Below, one piece after another: positions 42,425 to 49,669 of a DNA stretch of 62,794 bases (position 1 is the first letter of the stretch; every line of letters starts with the position of its first letter). The notes under the pieces are model-generated. The model made no database searches and had not been told where the DNA came from. It was given only the letters and a program-made list of their open reading frames with translations. The DNA is taken from contig CAYQDF010000008.1 of the NCBI GenBank assembly GCA_964416175.1, positions 1 through 62,794 on the forward strand, written 5' to 3'. The DNA comes from CAYQDF01 sp964416175. Lineage in GTDB: Bacteria > Chloroflexota > Anaerolineae > Anaerolineales > UBA4823. The translations under genes and the position numbers were made by a program.

Positions 42425-43252
42425 ATGACGACATTGACGAAAGAGATGCGCGCCACCTACGCCTTTGTAGAACGCAATGCCAACTTGGTCAAGCGCTACT
42501 GGTCCTGGGAGGTCGTCTGGCTGGTGTACTCCATCGCTAACAGCTTATCGGTCAGCTACATCGGCCTGGGCATGGAGTCCCTCGGCGGCGGGCAGAACGT
42601 GGATGGGCGCTACCTGGTGCTCTACCTGGTGGTCGGCACCCTGGTCTGGCGCTACCTCTCGATGATCTTCTACTGGATCACCGACCTGATCGGCATCGAA
42701 CGCTGGGAGGGGACCATCGAGTACACGCTGATGGCGCCCATCCACCGCCTGACCCACTTGGCCGGGCAGACCTTGTTCGCGGTGATCTACAGCCTGATGT
42801 TCACGGCCATCATCCTGGGCGTGACCGTGCTGCTGTTCGAGATCGACCTGGCGAACGCCAATCTCGCTGGCGCGGCGCTGATGATGCTCTCAGGAAGCCT
42901 GTCCTTCATCGGTGTCGGGATCGTGGGATCGATCCTGCCGCTCCTGTTCCCCGAACGCGGCTCGCAGATGACCCACGTGATCATCGCCATCCTGCTCCTG
43001 GTGTCGGGTGTCTATTACCCGGTCGAAGTGCTGCCCGAGATCTTGCAGAAGATGGCAGTCTTCAGCCCGGCGACGTATGTGTTGGACGGGGCCCGACTGG
43101 CCTTGCTCGAAGGGACAGGCACCCTCGATCTCTGGCCTTACATCTGGCCAACCCTGATCATGGGGGTCGTTGCCGTCCCCATCGGCTTGTGGGTCTTCGG
43201 GCTGGCTGAACGCTACGCCAAGCGCGCCGGCAAGCTGCACAGGAATGGGTGA
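42425..43252 (+). CDS. ABC-2 type transporter permease
   Basis: This 275-residue membrane protein has six hydrophobic segments and the ABC-2 layout: WEVVWLVYSIANSLSVSYIGLG at the first segment, RWEGTIEYTLMAPIHRL in the coupling region, and LLVSGVYYPVEVLPEILQKMAVFSPATYVLDGAR near the end, which is the usual ABC-2 signature. It forms the channel for the ATPase encoded just upstream. Only one permease gene is present, so a homodimer is expected. ACGGAGG lies before the ATG. The end of the gene is followed without a gap by an MFS remnant. Confidence 0.9.
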   Translation: MTTLTKEMRATYAFVERNANLVKRYWSWEVVWLVYSIANSLSVSYIGLGMESLGGGQNVDGRYLVLYLVVGTLVWRYLSMIFYWITDLIGIERWEGTIEYTLMAPIHRLTHLAGQTLFAVIYSLMFTAIILGVTVLLFEIDLANANLAGAALMMLSGSLSFIGVGIVGSILPLLFPERGSQMTHVIIAILLLVSGVYYPVEVLPEILQKMAVFSPATYVLDGARLALLEGTGTLDLWPYIWPTLIMGVVAVPIGLWVFGLAERYAKRAGKLHRNG

Positions 43253-43262
43253 GGCCGCCGGA

Positions 43263-43535
43263 ATGTTTGCAAGGTCGCTGATCAGCAAGGCCGTGCCGGA
43301 AAAGATGCGCGGGACAGCGTTTGGATTGTTCCACACCAGCCTGGGGGTTATCTCGCTGCCCGCCCCCTGGATCGGCGCCCAGCTGTGGGAACGGGTCAGC
43401 CCTCGATTCCCTTTCAGCTTGACTGCCTGGATCGGGCTGCTGACCGTTATCCCGGTCTGGTATAAGTTCAAACTTCCAGCAAATGGAAAGATCCATCCTG
43501 TAATGGAGGAGTCCAGCCCGGCAGGTGTAGATTAA
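43263..43535 (+). pseudogene. C-terminal remnant of an MFS transporter
   Basis: About 90 codons match only the end of a major facilitator transporter: SLISKAVPEKMRGTAFGLFHT, SLGVISLPAPWIGAQLWE and a last membrane segment, ending with a hydrophilic tail. The first ten helices are missing. The fragment begins right after the ABC permease stop, so the left part was probably lost in a deletion that brought the permease next to it. It has no start signal of its own. A tiny two-helix protein could still be made but would not transport. Confidence 0.78.
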
Positions 43536-43554
43536 TTGTTATGAGGAGAATAGA

Positions 43555-44589
43555 ATGGCTATACGTGATCTGGAAATCGATTTGATATATCCCCCGGCCA
43601 CTCTGGAGATCCCAGGCCTGGTTTTTCGGAAATTCCGCGGGGAAGCAGACTATCCCCACATGCTGGCGGCAATCAACGCCAGCAAGGTCGCCGATCAGAT
43701 TGAGCGCTCGGATACCCTGGACGACATCGCCCGGAACTACGCCCTCCTGCACAACTGCGACCCATATCAGGACATGATCTTTGCCCAGGTGGATGGGAAA
43801 GTGATCGCTTACGGGCGGGTCTGGTGGGATCTGAACAGCGATGGCGAGTGGCTGGGATTCAGCCTGACCTTCATGCACCCCGAATGGCGGCGGAAAGGGA
43901 TCGGCACGGCAATGCTTCGCCACAACGAGCGCCGTCTGCGGGAGATCGCCAGCCAGCTGGAAGCGGACGGGACAATCCTGCCTTCCACTCCACGCTTCTT
44001 TGAAGTAGGTGCCAGCGACGTGGAAGTGGGCGCAACAGCCCTCTTCGTGAAAGAGGGCTACACACCTGTCCGCTACGCGTTCTCCATGATCCGCCCGCTT
44101 TCCGATCCGGTCGAGGTCACCCCGATGCCGGAAGGGCTTGAGATCCGCCTGGTCCTCCCGCATCAGTATCGGGCCCTTTGGGATGCCATGCAGGAAGCCT
44201 TCCGAGACCATTGGAGCTTCGTCCCCGAAGGGGAAGAAGAATACCAGAAATGGCTGGAGTCTCCTGAATTCAACCCCTACCTATGGAAGGTGGCCTGGGA
44301 CGGCGACCAGATAGCCGGGATGGTGTTGAACTTCATCTCCGAGAATGAGAACCGCGAGTACAACCGGAAGCGCGGCTACACCGAGGGCATCTGCGTGCGC
44401 AGGCCCTGGCGGCGGCGCGGCCTGGCGCGGGCGCTGCTCACCCGCAGCCTGGAGATGTTCCAGGCGATGGGGATGACCGAAGCTGCGCTCGGCGTGGATG
44501 CGGAGAATCTGAGCGGCGCGCTGAAGCTCTACGAGAGCGTCGGCTTCCGCGTCGAGAAGCGGTATACCACGTACAGAAAAGCATTTTAG
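43555..44589 (+). CDS. Tandem GNAT acetyltransferase (mycothiol synthase-like architecture)
   Basis: This 344-residue protein has two GNAT domains, about residues 15-175 and 195-344. Each has the acetyl-CoA pyrophosphate loop: HPEWRRKGIGTAML in the first and RRPWRRRGLARALL in the second, followed by NLSGALKLYESVGF. The double layout matches mycothiol synthase and related proteins, but the substrate is unknown. GGAGAAT precedes the ATG. A stem of GA-phased repeats lies directly after the stop. Confidence 0.85.
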   Translation: MAIRDLEIDLIYPPATLEIPGLVFRKFRGEADYPHMLAAINASKVADQIERSDTLDDIARNYALLHNCDPYQDMIFAQVDGKVIAYGRVWWDLNSDGEWLGFSLTFMHPEWRRKGIGTAMLRHNERRLREIASQLEADGTILPSTPRFFEVGASDVEVGATALFVKEGYTPVRYAFSMIRPLSDPVEVTPMPEGLEIRLVLPHQYRALWDAMQEAFRDHWSFVPEGEEEYQKWLESPEFNPYLWKVAWDGDQIAGMVLNFISENENREYNRKRGYTEGICVRRPWRRRGLARALLTRSLEMFQAMGMTEAALGVDAENLSGALKLYESVGFRVEKRYTTYRKAF

Positions 44590-44640
44590 ATTGTAGATTG
44601 CTGATTCTTGAGCATGAATTTTGATTTACAATCAGCGATC
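44589..44640. repeat. GA-phased heptanucleotide repeat with an inverted end
   Basis: Units GATTGTA, GATTGCT, GATTCTT and GAGCATG are followed by a degenerate part and GATTTAC. The end AATCAGCGATC (44630-44640) is the reverse complement of GATTGCTGATT (44596-44606) apart from one G-T pair, so the RNA or DNA can form an 11-base-pair hairpin. It fills most of the gap between the GNAT and HAD genes. Confidence 0.75.
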
Positions 44641-44665
44641 ATAAATCCGAAAGCAGAAACCATCC

Positions 44666-45289
44666 ATGTCCATCCGCGCGGTAATCTTTGATCTGGGCGG
44701 GGTCCTGGTGCGCACCGCGGACCCCGCTCCCCGGGCGCGGCTCGCCCAGAGCCTCGGGATGACACCTTCCGAATTGAGCCGGATTATTTATGACAGCGAG
44801 ACCGCGCGCCAGGCTACCCTGGGCGCGATCACAACCCAGGAGCATTGGGAAGCCGTCCGGCGCAGGCTCGGCCTGTCAACCGAAGAACTTTTGAACGTTC
44901 CGGTTGAATTTTGGGGAGGAGACACCCTGGATGAAGCGCTGGTGAATTTCCTGCGCTCCCTGCGACCCTGCTACAAGACCGCCCTCCTGAGCAACGCCTG
45001 GGATGACCTGCGCGGGGTTGTGGAGGGGTCCTGGAAGATCGCCGACGCATTCGATGAGATCATCATCTCCGCCGAAGTCGGCCTGGCGAAGCCAGACCCG
45101 CGCATCTACCGGCTGGCTCTCGCCCGACTGGATGTCGAACCGGAGGCGGCGGTCTTCGTGGATGATTTCGAGGAAAACGTGGCAGGGGCGCGCGCGGTCG
45201 GCATGCAGGCGATCCAGTTCCGCTCGCCGGAGCAGGCCCTTATGGAGTTGAATAGGGTGCTGGATCAACGATGGAACTCACCTCCCTGA
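44666..45289 (+). CDS. HAD-superfamily hydrolase
   Basis: This 207-residue cytoplasmic phosphatase-like protein has the HAD motifs IFDLGGVL (nucleophile Asp9; Gly where many have a second Asp), LLSNAWD, KPDPRIY and VFVDDFEENV. It belongs to the branch with an alpha-helical cap that includes epoxide-hydrolase N-terminal and haloacid dehalogenase-like members; the substrate is unknown. Its last 19 bases overlap the amidase start, so the two are translationally coupled. Confidence 0.87.
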   Translation: MSIRAVIFDLGGVLVRTADPAPRARLAQSLGMTPSELSRIIYDSETARQATLGAITTQEHWEAVRRRLGLSTEELLNVPVEFWGGDTLDEALVNFLRSLRPCYKTALLSNAWDDLRGVVEGSWKIADAFDEIIISAEVGLAKPDPRIYRLALARLDVEPEAAVFVDDFEENVAGARAVGMQAIQFRSPEQALMELNRVLDQRWNSPP

Positions 45290-46665
45290 CCCTGTTCGAA
45301 GCCAGCCAGCTCATCGCCGCGCGTGAGCTTTCGCCCGTCGAGTTGGTCGGGGCATGCCTGGCGCGCATCGAGCAGCTCGAGCCGCGCCTGAACTCCTTCA
45401 TCACGCTCACCCCGGAGCTGGCGCTCGCGCGCGCCCGACAGGCCGAGGCCGAGATCCGGAGCGGTGCAGTGCGCGGCCCCTTGCACGGCATCCCGCTGGC
45501 GCTCAAAGACCTCTTCGAGACGCGCGGGATTCGGACGACAGCCGGGTCCCTTTTTTTCAAAGACCACGTCCCCGGCGCGGACGCGTACGTTGTGGAACGG
45601 CTATACAACGCCGGAGCGGTGCTCCTGGGAAAGCTGAACCTGCACGAGATCGCCCTCGGGGTGACGAACGACAACCCGCATTTCGGCGCATGCCGTAATC
45701 CCTGGGACCTCCGCCGTTCGCCAGGCGGCTCTTCCGGCGGCAGCGCAGTCGCTCTGGCGGCAGGTCTCTGCACAGGCGCCCTCGGTTCGGATACCGGCGG
45801 TTCGATCCGCATCCCAGCCTCCCTGTGCGGCGTGGTCGGACTGAAGCCTACCTTTGGGCGCGTCAGCCTGCGCGGGGTTGTACCGCTCAGCTGGAACCTG
45901 GACCACGTCGGGCCCATGGCGCGCTGCGCCCGTGATGCGGCGATCCTGCTGGGAGTCATCGCGGGGTATGATCCCCTCGATCCGGCTGCGGCGGATCTCC
46001 CGGTGCCGGAGTACACGGGAGCGCTGGAGCTGGGAGTGGCTGGCTGGCGGATTGCTCTGGCGAAAGACTCTTTCTTCACTCAGGCGGATCCGGATGTGCT
46101 GAATGCAGTTCAGGCTGCTTCACTGGTATTCTCAGATTTGGGAGCAAGGGTGGGCGAAGCGGAAATCCCGAATGGAATGGAAGCGGCCCGGGCGAACGGG
46201 TTGATGGTCACCAGCGACGCGGCGGCTTACCACCGGCAGCGTCTGCGGGATCACCCGGAGATGTTTGGCTCCGACGTGCGGCAGCGGCTGGAGACCGGCG
46301 CTGCATACACTTCCACCGAGTATGTCCTCGCCCGCCGCCTGCAGGTCGAGTTCCGCCGCCAGCTGGTGCGCTTCTTCGAAGACTACGACCTGCTGCTCAC
46401 CCCAACCACCCCGGTCGCCGCCCCGCTCCTCGAAAGCCCGGACGCCGTAGAGCAAGCGCGGATCCTGACGCGCTTCACCGCTCCCTTCAATCTGAGCGGA
46501 CTGCCGGCGCTCTCAGTGCTCTGCGGTTTCACCAGCGGGGGGTTGCCGATCGGGCTGCAGCTCATCGCCCGCCCCTGGGCGGAGGAGAAGCTGCTGCGCG
46601 CCGCCCACGCCTACGAATCGGCGACGGAGTGGCGATCGCGCAAGCCGGATATTTATGAATATTGA
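45271..46665 (+). CDS. Amidase signature family protein (GatA-like)
   Basis: This 464-residue enzyme of the amidase signature family hydrolyses an amide. The Ser-cisSer-Lys triad is visible: Lys in PLALKDLFETRG (about residue 77), the cis-Ser in PGGSSGGSAVALAAG (about residues 150-155), and the nucleophile Ser in GSDTGGSIRIPAS (about residue 176). The family includes GatA of the Glu-tRNA amidotransferase, but no gatB or gatC is adjacent and the start lacks the GatA pattern, so a free amidase is more likely. It overlaps the HAD gene before and a GNAT gene after. Confidence 0.88.
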   Translation: MELTSLTLFEASQLIAARELSPVELVGACLARIEQLEPRLNSFITLTPELALARARQAEAEIRSGAVRGPLHGIPLALKDLFETRGIRTTAGSLFFKDHVPGADAYVVERLYNAGAVLLGKLNLHEIALGVTNDNPHFGACRNPWDLRRSPGGSSGGSAVALAAGLCTGALGSDTGGSIRIPASLCGVVGLKPTFGRVSLRGVVPLSWNLDHVGPMARCARDAAILLGVIAGYDPLDPAAADLPVPEYTGALELGVAGWRIALAKDSFFTQADPDVLNAVQAASLVFSDLGARVGEAEIPNGMEAARANGLMVTSDAAAYHRQRLRDHPEMFGSDVRQRLETGAAYTSTEYVLARRLQVEFRRQLVRFFEDYDLLLTPTTPVAAPLLESPDAVEQARILTRFTAPFNLSGLPALSVLCGFTSGGLPIGLQLIARPWAEEKLLRAAHAYESATEWRSRKPDIYEY

Positions 46666-47176
46666 CGTTTCCCCAGCCGGCATCCACGAAAAGCCCATCC
46701 TCCGCAATCTGCTCGAGCTGTATTCGTACGATTTCAGCGCCATCGACGGGGCAGACGTGGATGATTCCGGCCTGTACGGCTATGAGCATTTAGACCTTTA
46801 TTGGGAAGAACCGGACCGCTTCCCCTTCCTGGTCCGGGTGGACGGCAGGCTCGCCGGGTTCGCCCTGGTGCGGAAGGGAACTTACTTCCCAGAGAACGAA
46901 TCAGGAGAAACCAGGCCCGCCTGGCTGATCGCCGAGTTCTTCATCATGCGTAAGTACCGCCGCCGGGGGATCGGAACCAGGGTCGCGAGGCAGCTCTTCG
47001 ACCGATTTGGCGGCCGCTGGGAGATCGCCGAGCTCGCGGAGAACGACGAAGCGCAGACCTTCTGGCGAAAGGTGATCTCTGAGTACACCGGGGGAAGATT
47101 CTTCGAGTGCTTCGTGGAGAATGACCGCTGGCGCGGCCCGGTGCAGGTGTTCGAAAGAGGTTTTATTAAAGGTTGA
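46655..47176 (+). CDS. GNAT-family N-acetyltransferase
   Basis: This 173-residue acetyltransferase has its acetyl-CoA binding loop at RKYRRRGIGTRVARQLFDRFGGRWEIAE (about residues 108-135, key residues RRRGIG). YEHLDLYWEEPDRFPFLVRVDGRLAGFALV forms the central strands. The substrate is unknown. It starts 11 bases before the amidase stop, suggesting a coupled HAD-amidase-GNAT operon. Its 3' end overlaps the 3' end of the oppositely directed CopB-type ATPase by 11 bases. Confidence 0.87.
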   Translation: MNIDVSPAGIHEKPILRNLLELYSYDFSAIDGADVDDSGLYGYEHLDLYWEEPDRFPFLVRVDGRLAGFALVRKGTYFPENESGETRPAWLIAEFFIMRKYRRRGIGTRVARQLFDRFGGRWEIAELAENDEAQTFWRKVISEYTGGRFFECFVENDRWRGPVQVFERGFIKG

Positions 47177-49343
47177 GTCGCCGCAGCAGCTGGGCGTTGA
47201 TCGCCACGATGACCGTGCTCAGCGACATAAACAGGGCGCCGATAGCGGGCGACAGCAACACCCCCCAGGGCGCCAGGACCCCGGCCGCCAGCGGCAGGGC
47301 GATCACGTTATAACCGGTCGCCCAGACCAGGTTCTGGATCATCTTCCGATAGCTGGCCCGGCTCAGTTCGATGATCTTCACGACGTCCAGCGGGTTGCTT
47401 TTGACGAGGATGATCCCGGCCGATTCGACCGCGACATCCGTCCCGCTGCCGATGGCGATTCCCACGTCCGCGCGGGTGAGGGCTGGAGCGTCGTTGACGC
47501 CGTCCCCGACCATTGCAACCCGCCTGCCCTGCTGCTGAAGTTCGATAACTTTCTTATCCTTATCTTCTGGCAGCACTTCGGCAAAGTGCCGGTCTATGCC
47601 CAGTTCCTTTGCTACGACTGCCGCGACAGCCTTGCTGTCGCCGGTCAGCATGGCAACCTCAACCCCTAGTCCGTGGAGCCGTCTGACGGCTTCCCGGCTC
47701 TCCGGGCGGATCACGTCTGCCACCGCCAAGGCCGCTACGGGGCTTTCTCCCTGGACAAGGAAGACCACGGTCTGGCCTTTCTCCCCGGCAGAGGCGGCGA
47801 AACTGGCCAGGGCTGCAGGCAGTTCTACCGACAGGTGTTCCAGCAACCCCGGGCTGCCCACGTAAACGGTGCGCCCATCGACAGCTGCCCGCACCCCGCG
47901 CCCTTTCAGAGCCTCAAACTCCCTGACTGCCGGGAGGGAGGAAAGCCCCCGCTCCTGGGCGGCTGCCCGGATAGCCCTGGCGATGATATGTTCAGAATCG
48001 CCCTCCACCGCAGCCGCCAGGGCAAGCGCTTCATCTTCGCGCCACCCATCGCTTACAGCCAGGTCCACCAGCCCCTGTTCGCCTTTGGTGAGCGTGCCGG
48101 TCTTATCGAAGACCACGGTGTCTACCTGGCGGGCGACCTCCAGCGCCAGCCGGTCGCGCACGAGCACGCCGTTGCGCGCTCCTAATGAAGTGGTGATGGC
48201 GACCACCAGCGGGATCGCCAGCCCCAGGGCGTGCGGGCAGGCGATCACCAGCACGGTCACCACGCGCTCGACCGCCTCGAAACCAAAGCCGGCCGCCAGG
48301 GTCCAGGCGAGCGCGGTCAGCGCGGCGACACCCAGCGCCATGTAAAACAGCCAAGCCGCTGCCCTGTCCGCCAGCTTCTGTGTCCGGGATTTGCTTATCT
48401 GCGCCTGCTCTACCAGGCGCATGATCCCGGCCAAAGCTGTTTCTTCTCCGGTGGCGGTCACCCGCACCCGCAGGCTGCCATCCGAATTGATCGTGCCAGC
48501 GATCACGGCTGCGCCTGGAAATTTCTTGACAGGCCTGGATTCGCCTGTGATCATCGCCTCGTTGACGTCCGACTCCCCCTCTTCGACGGTCCCATCTACT
48601 GGAACACTCGCCCCGGGGCGCACGAGCACCAGGTCGCCTACGCGCAGCTCGCTTACCCTGACCATTTCTACCTGGCCTGCATCACCTGAGATCCGCTCAG
48701 CGGTATCCGGCATGAGCCGGGCGAGCTCGTCCAGGGCACGGGACGCCTGGCGCACGCTGCGCATTTCCAGCCAGTGCCCGAGCAGCATGACGTCGATCAG
48801 CGTGACCAGCTCCCAATAGAAGCTCTCGCCCGTCCCGATGAACGTCGTCCCCAGGCTGTATGCAAACGCCACACTGATCGCCAGAGAGATGAGGATCATC
48901 ATCCCCGGCTGGCGGTTCCGCACCTCAGGGACAGCCATGCGCAGGAAGGGAAGGCCGCCGTAGAGGAAGATGATGACTGAGACTATCGGTACGATCCACT
49001 GGCTTCCGGGGAAAGCGGGCATCGAAATGCCCAGCCAGTCCTGGATCATCGGCGAGTAGAGAAGTACGGGGAGGCTCAGTACCAGGCACGCCCAGAATCG
49101 CTGGCGGAACATCTCCTCATGACCGGCGTGGTCAACGTGTGCTTTATGCACCTCGCCGCCAGCCTTCATTTCGTGGTGCTCGCCGTGCACCGGAATTTTT
49201 TCCTCTACCAGAGGGACTCCCGGGCGTTGCACAGCGTCACCATGTTGAAGATCGGCATGCCCCCCTCCAGAGTGAGATACATGTCCCTCCGGTAAGCTTT
49301 GACGGTGTTCGTGTGAGGAAGAACTCGGGTTGGGATCTAGCAT
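47166..49343 (-). CDS. copB: Copper-translocating P-type ATPase, CopB type
   Basis: This 725-residue P1B ATPase pumps copper out of the cytoplasm. The cytoplasmic N-terminus (residues 1-85) is His-rich (HEHRQSLPEGHVSHSGGGH, then HGEHHEM) instead of carrying Cys-type metal domains. The transmembrane metal site is CPH (IACPHALGLAI), typical of the CopB (P1B-3) class. TGES, DKTGTLTKG and the hinge GDGVNDAPALTRAD are intact. Its ATG shares one base with the stop of the SHOCT gene upstream. A CopR-like site precedes that gene. Silver transport is also possible. Confidence 0.93.
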   Translation of the reverse strand: MLDPNPSSSSHEHRQSLPEGHVSHSGGGHADLQHGDAVQRPGVPLVEEKIPVHGEHHEMKAGGEVHKAHVDHAGHEEMFRQRFWACLVLSLPVLLYSPMIQDWLGISMPAFPGSQWIVPIVSVIIFLYGGLPFLRMAVPEVRNRQPGMMILISLAISVAFAYSLGTTFIGTGESFYWELVTLIDVMLLGHWLEMRSVRQASRALDELARLMPDTAERISGDAGQVEMVRVSELRVGDLVLVRPGASVPVDGTVEEGESDVNEAMITGESRPVKKFPGAAVIAGTINSDGSLRVRVTATGEETALAGIMRLVEQAQISKSRTQKLADRAAAWLFYMALGVAALTALAWTLAAGFGFEAVERVVTVLVIACPHALGLAIPLVVAITTSLGARNGVLVRDRLALEVARQVDTVVFDKTGTLTKGEQGLVDLAVSDGWREDEALALAAAVEGDSEHIIARAIRAAAQERGLSSLPAVREFEALKGRGVRAAVDGRTVYVGSPGLLEHLSVELPAALASFAASAGEKGQTVVFLVQGESPVAALAVADVIRPESREAVRRLHGLGVEVAMLTGDSKAVAAVVAKELGIDRHFAEVLPEDKDKKVIELQQQGRRVAMVGDGVNDAPALTRADVGIAIGSGTDVAVESAGIILVKSNPLDVVKIIELSRASYRKMIQNLVWATGYNVIALPLAAGVLAPWGVLLSPAIGALFMSLSTVIVAINAQLLRRLNL

Positions 49344-49582
49344 CAGTCCATGTCTGCTGTTTCAAGATCCTGCTTCATACGCCGGTACTGTTCGCGGTCG
49401 ATCTCGCCGCGGGCGTAACGCTGATCCAGGATATCTCGCGCGCTGGGTCCAGGACCGGCCTGGTCAGGCGAGTGCCGGCCCCCGTCCGTGAACAGGACCT
49501 TGACCACCCAGACCGCCAGGAAGATCAGCACGCTCCAAAATAGAACCATCAGTAGAATTCCTACCAGGCTAAACCCCATCAT
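49343..49582 (-). CDS. Small membrane protein with SHOCT domain
   Basis: This 79-residue protein has one hydrophobic segment (about residues 5-30) followed by a SHOCT domain: ARDILDQRYARGEIDREQYRRMKQDLE. Small SHOCT membrane proteins are frequent next to copper ATPases. The function is unknown; a role in oligomerisation or assembly of the pump is a guess. Its stop (TGA) shares one base with the CopB start, so the two are translationally coupled. Confidence 0.85.
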   Translation of the reverse strand: MMGFSLVGILLMVLFWSVLIFLAVWVVKVLFTDGGRHSPDQAGPGPSARDILDQRYARGEIDREQYRRMKQDLETADMD

Positions 49583-49637
49583 CTCGAATGCTCCAATGAC
49601 AGGATATCAGTGGTCCGTGAATACGAATTGAAGGCAG

Positions 49638-49656
49638 GTTAAAGATTTTGTAAAGG
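49638..49656. promoter_or_regulatory. Putative response-regulator site before SHOCT-copB
   Basis: GTTAAAGATTTTGTAAAGG lies 56-74 bases before the SHOCT start. On the minus strand it reads as two CTTTA-type half sites spaced 11 bases, the geometry used by OmpR-family regulators. The same 11-mer TTTTGTAAAGG occurs at 55332-55342 in front of the Met-rich protein/two-component operon. Confidence 0.55.
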
Positions 49657-49669
49657 GCGAGGGATTTCA

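Noticed and set aside
45271..46665. GatA subunit of Glu-tRNA(Gln) amidotransferase
   Set aside because: The signature motifs are shared by all amidase-family enzymes; no gatB or gatC is adjacent, so the general name is used.
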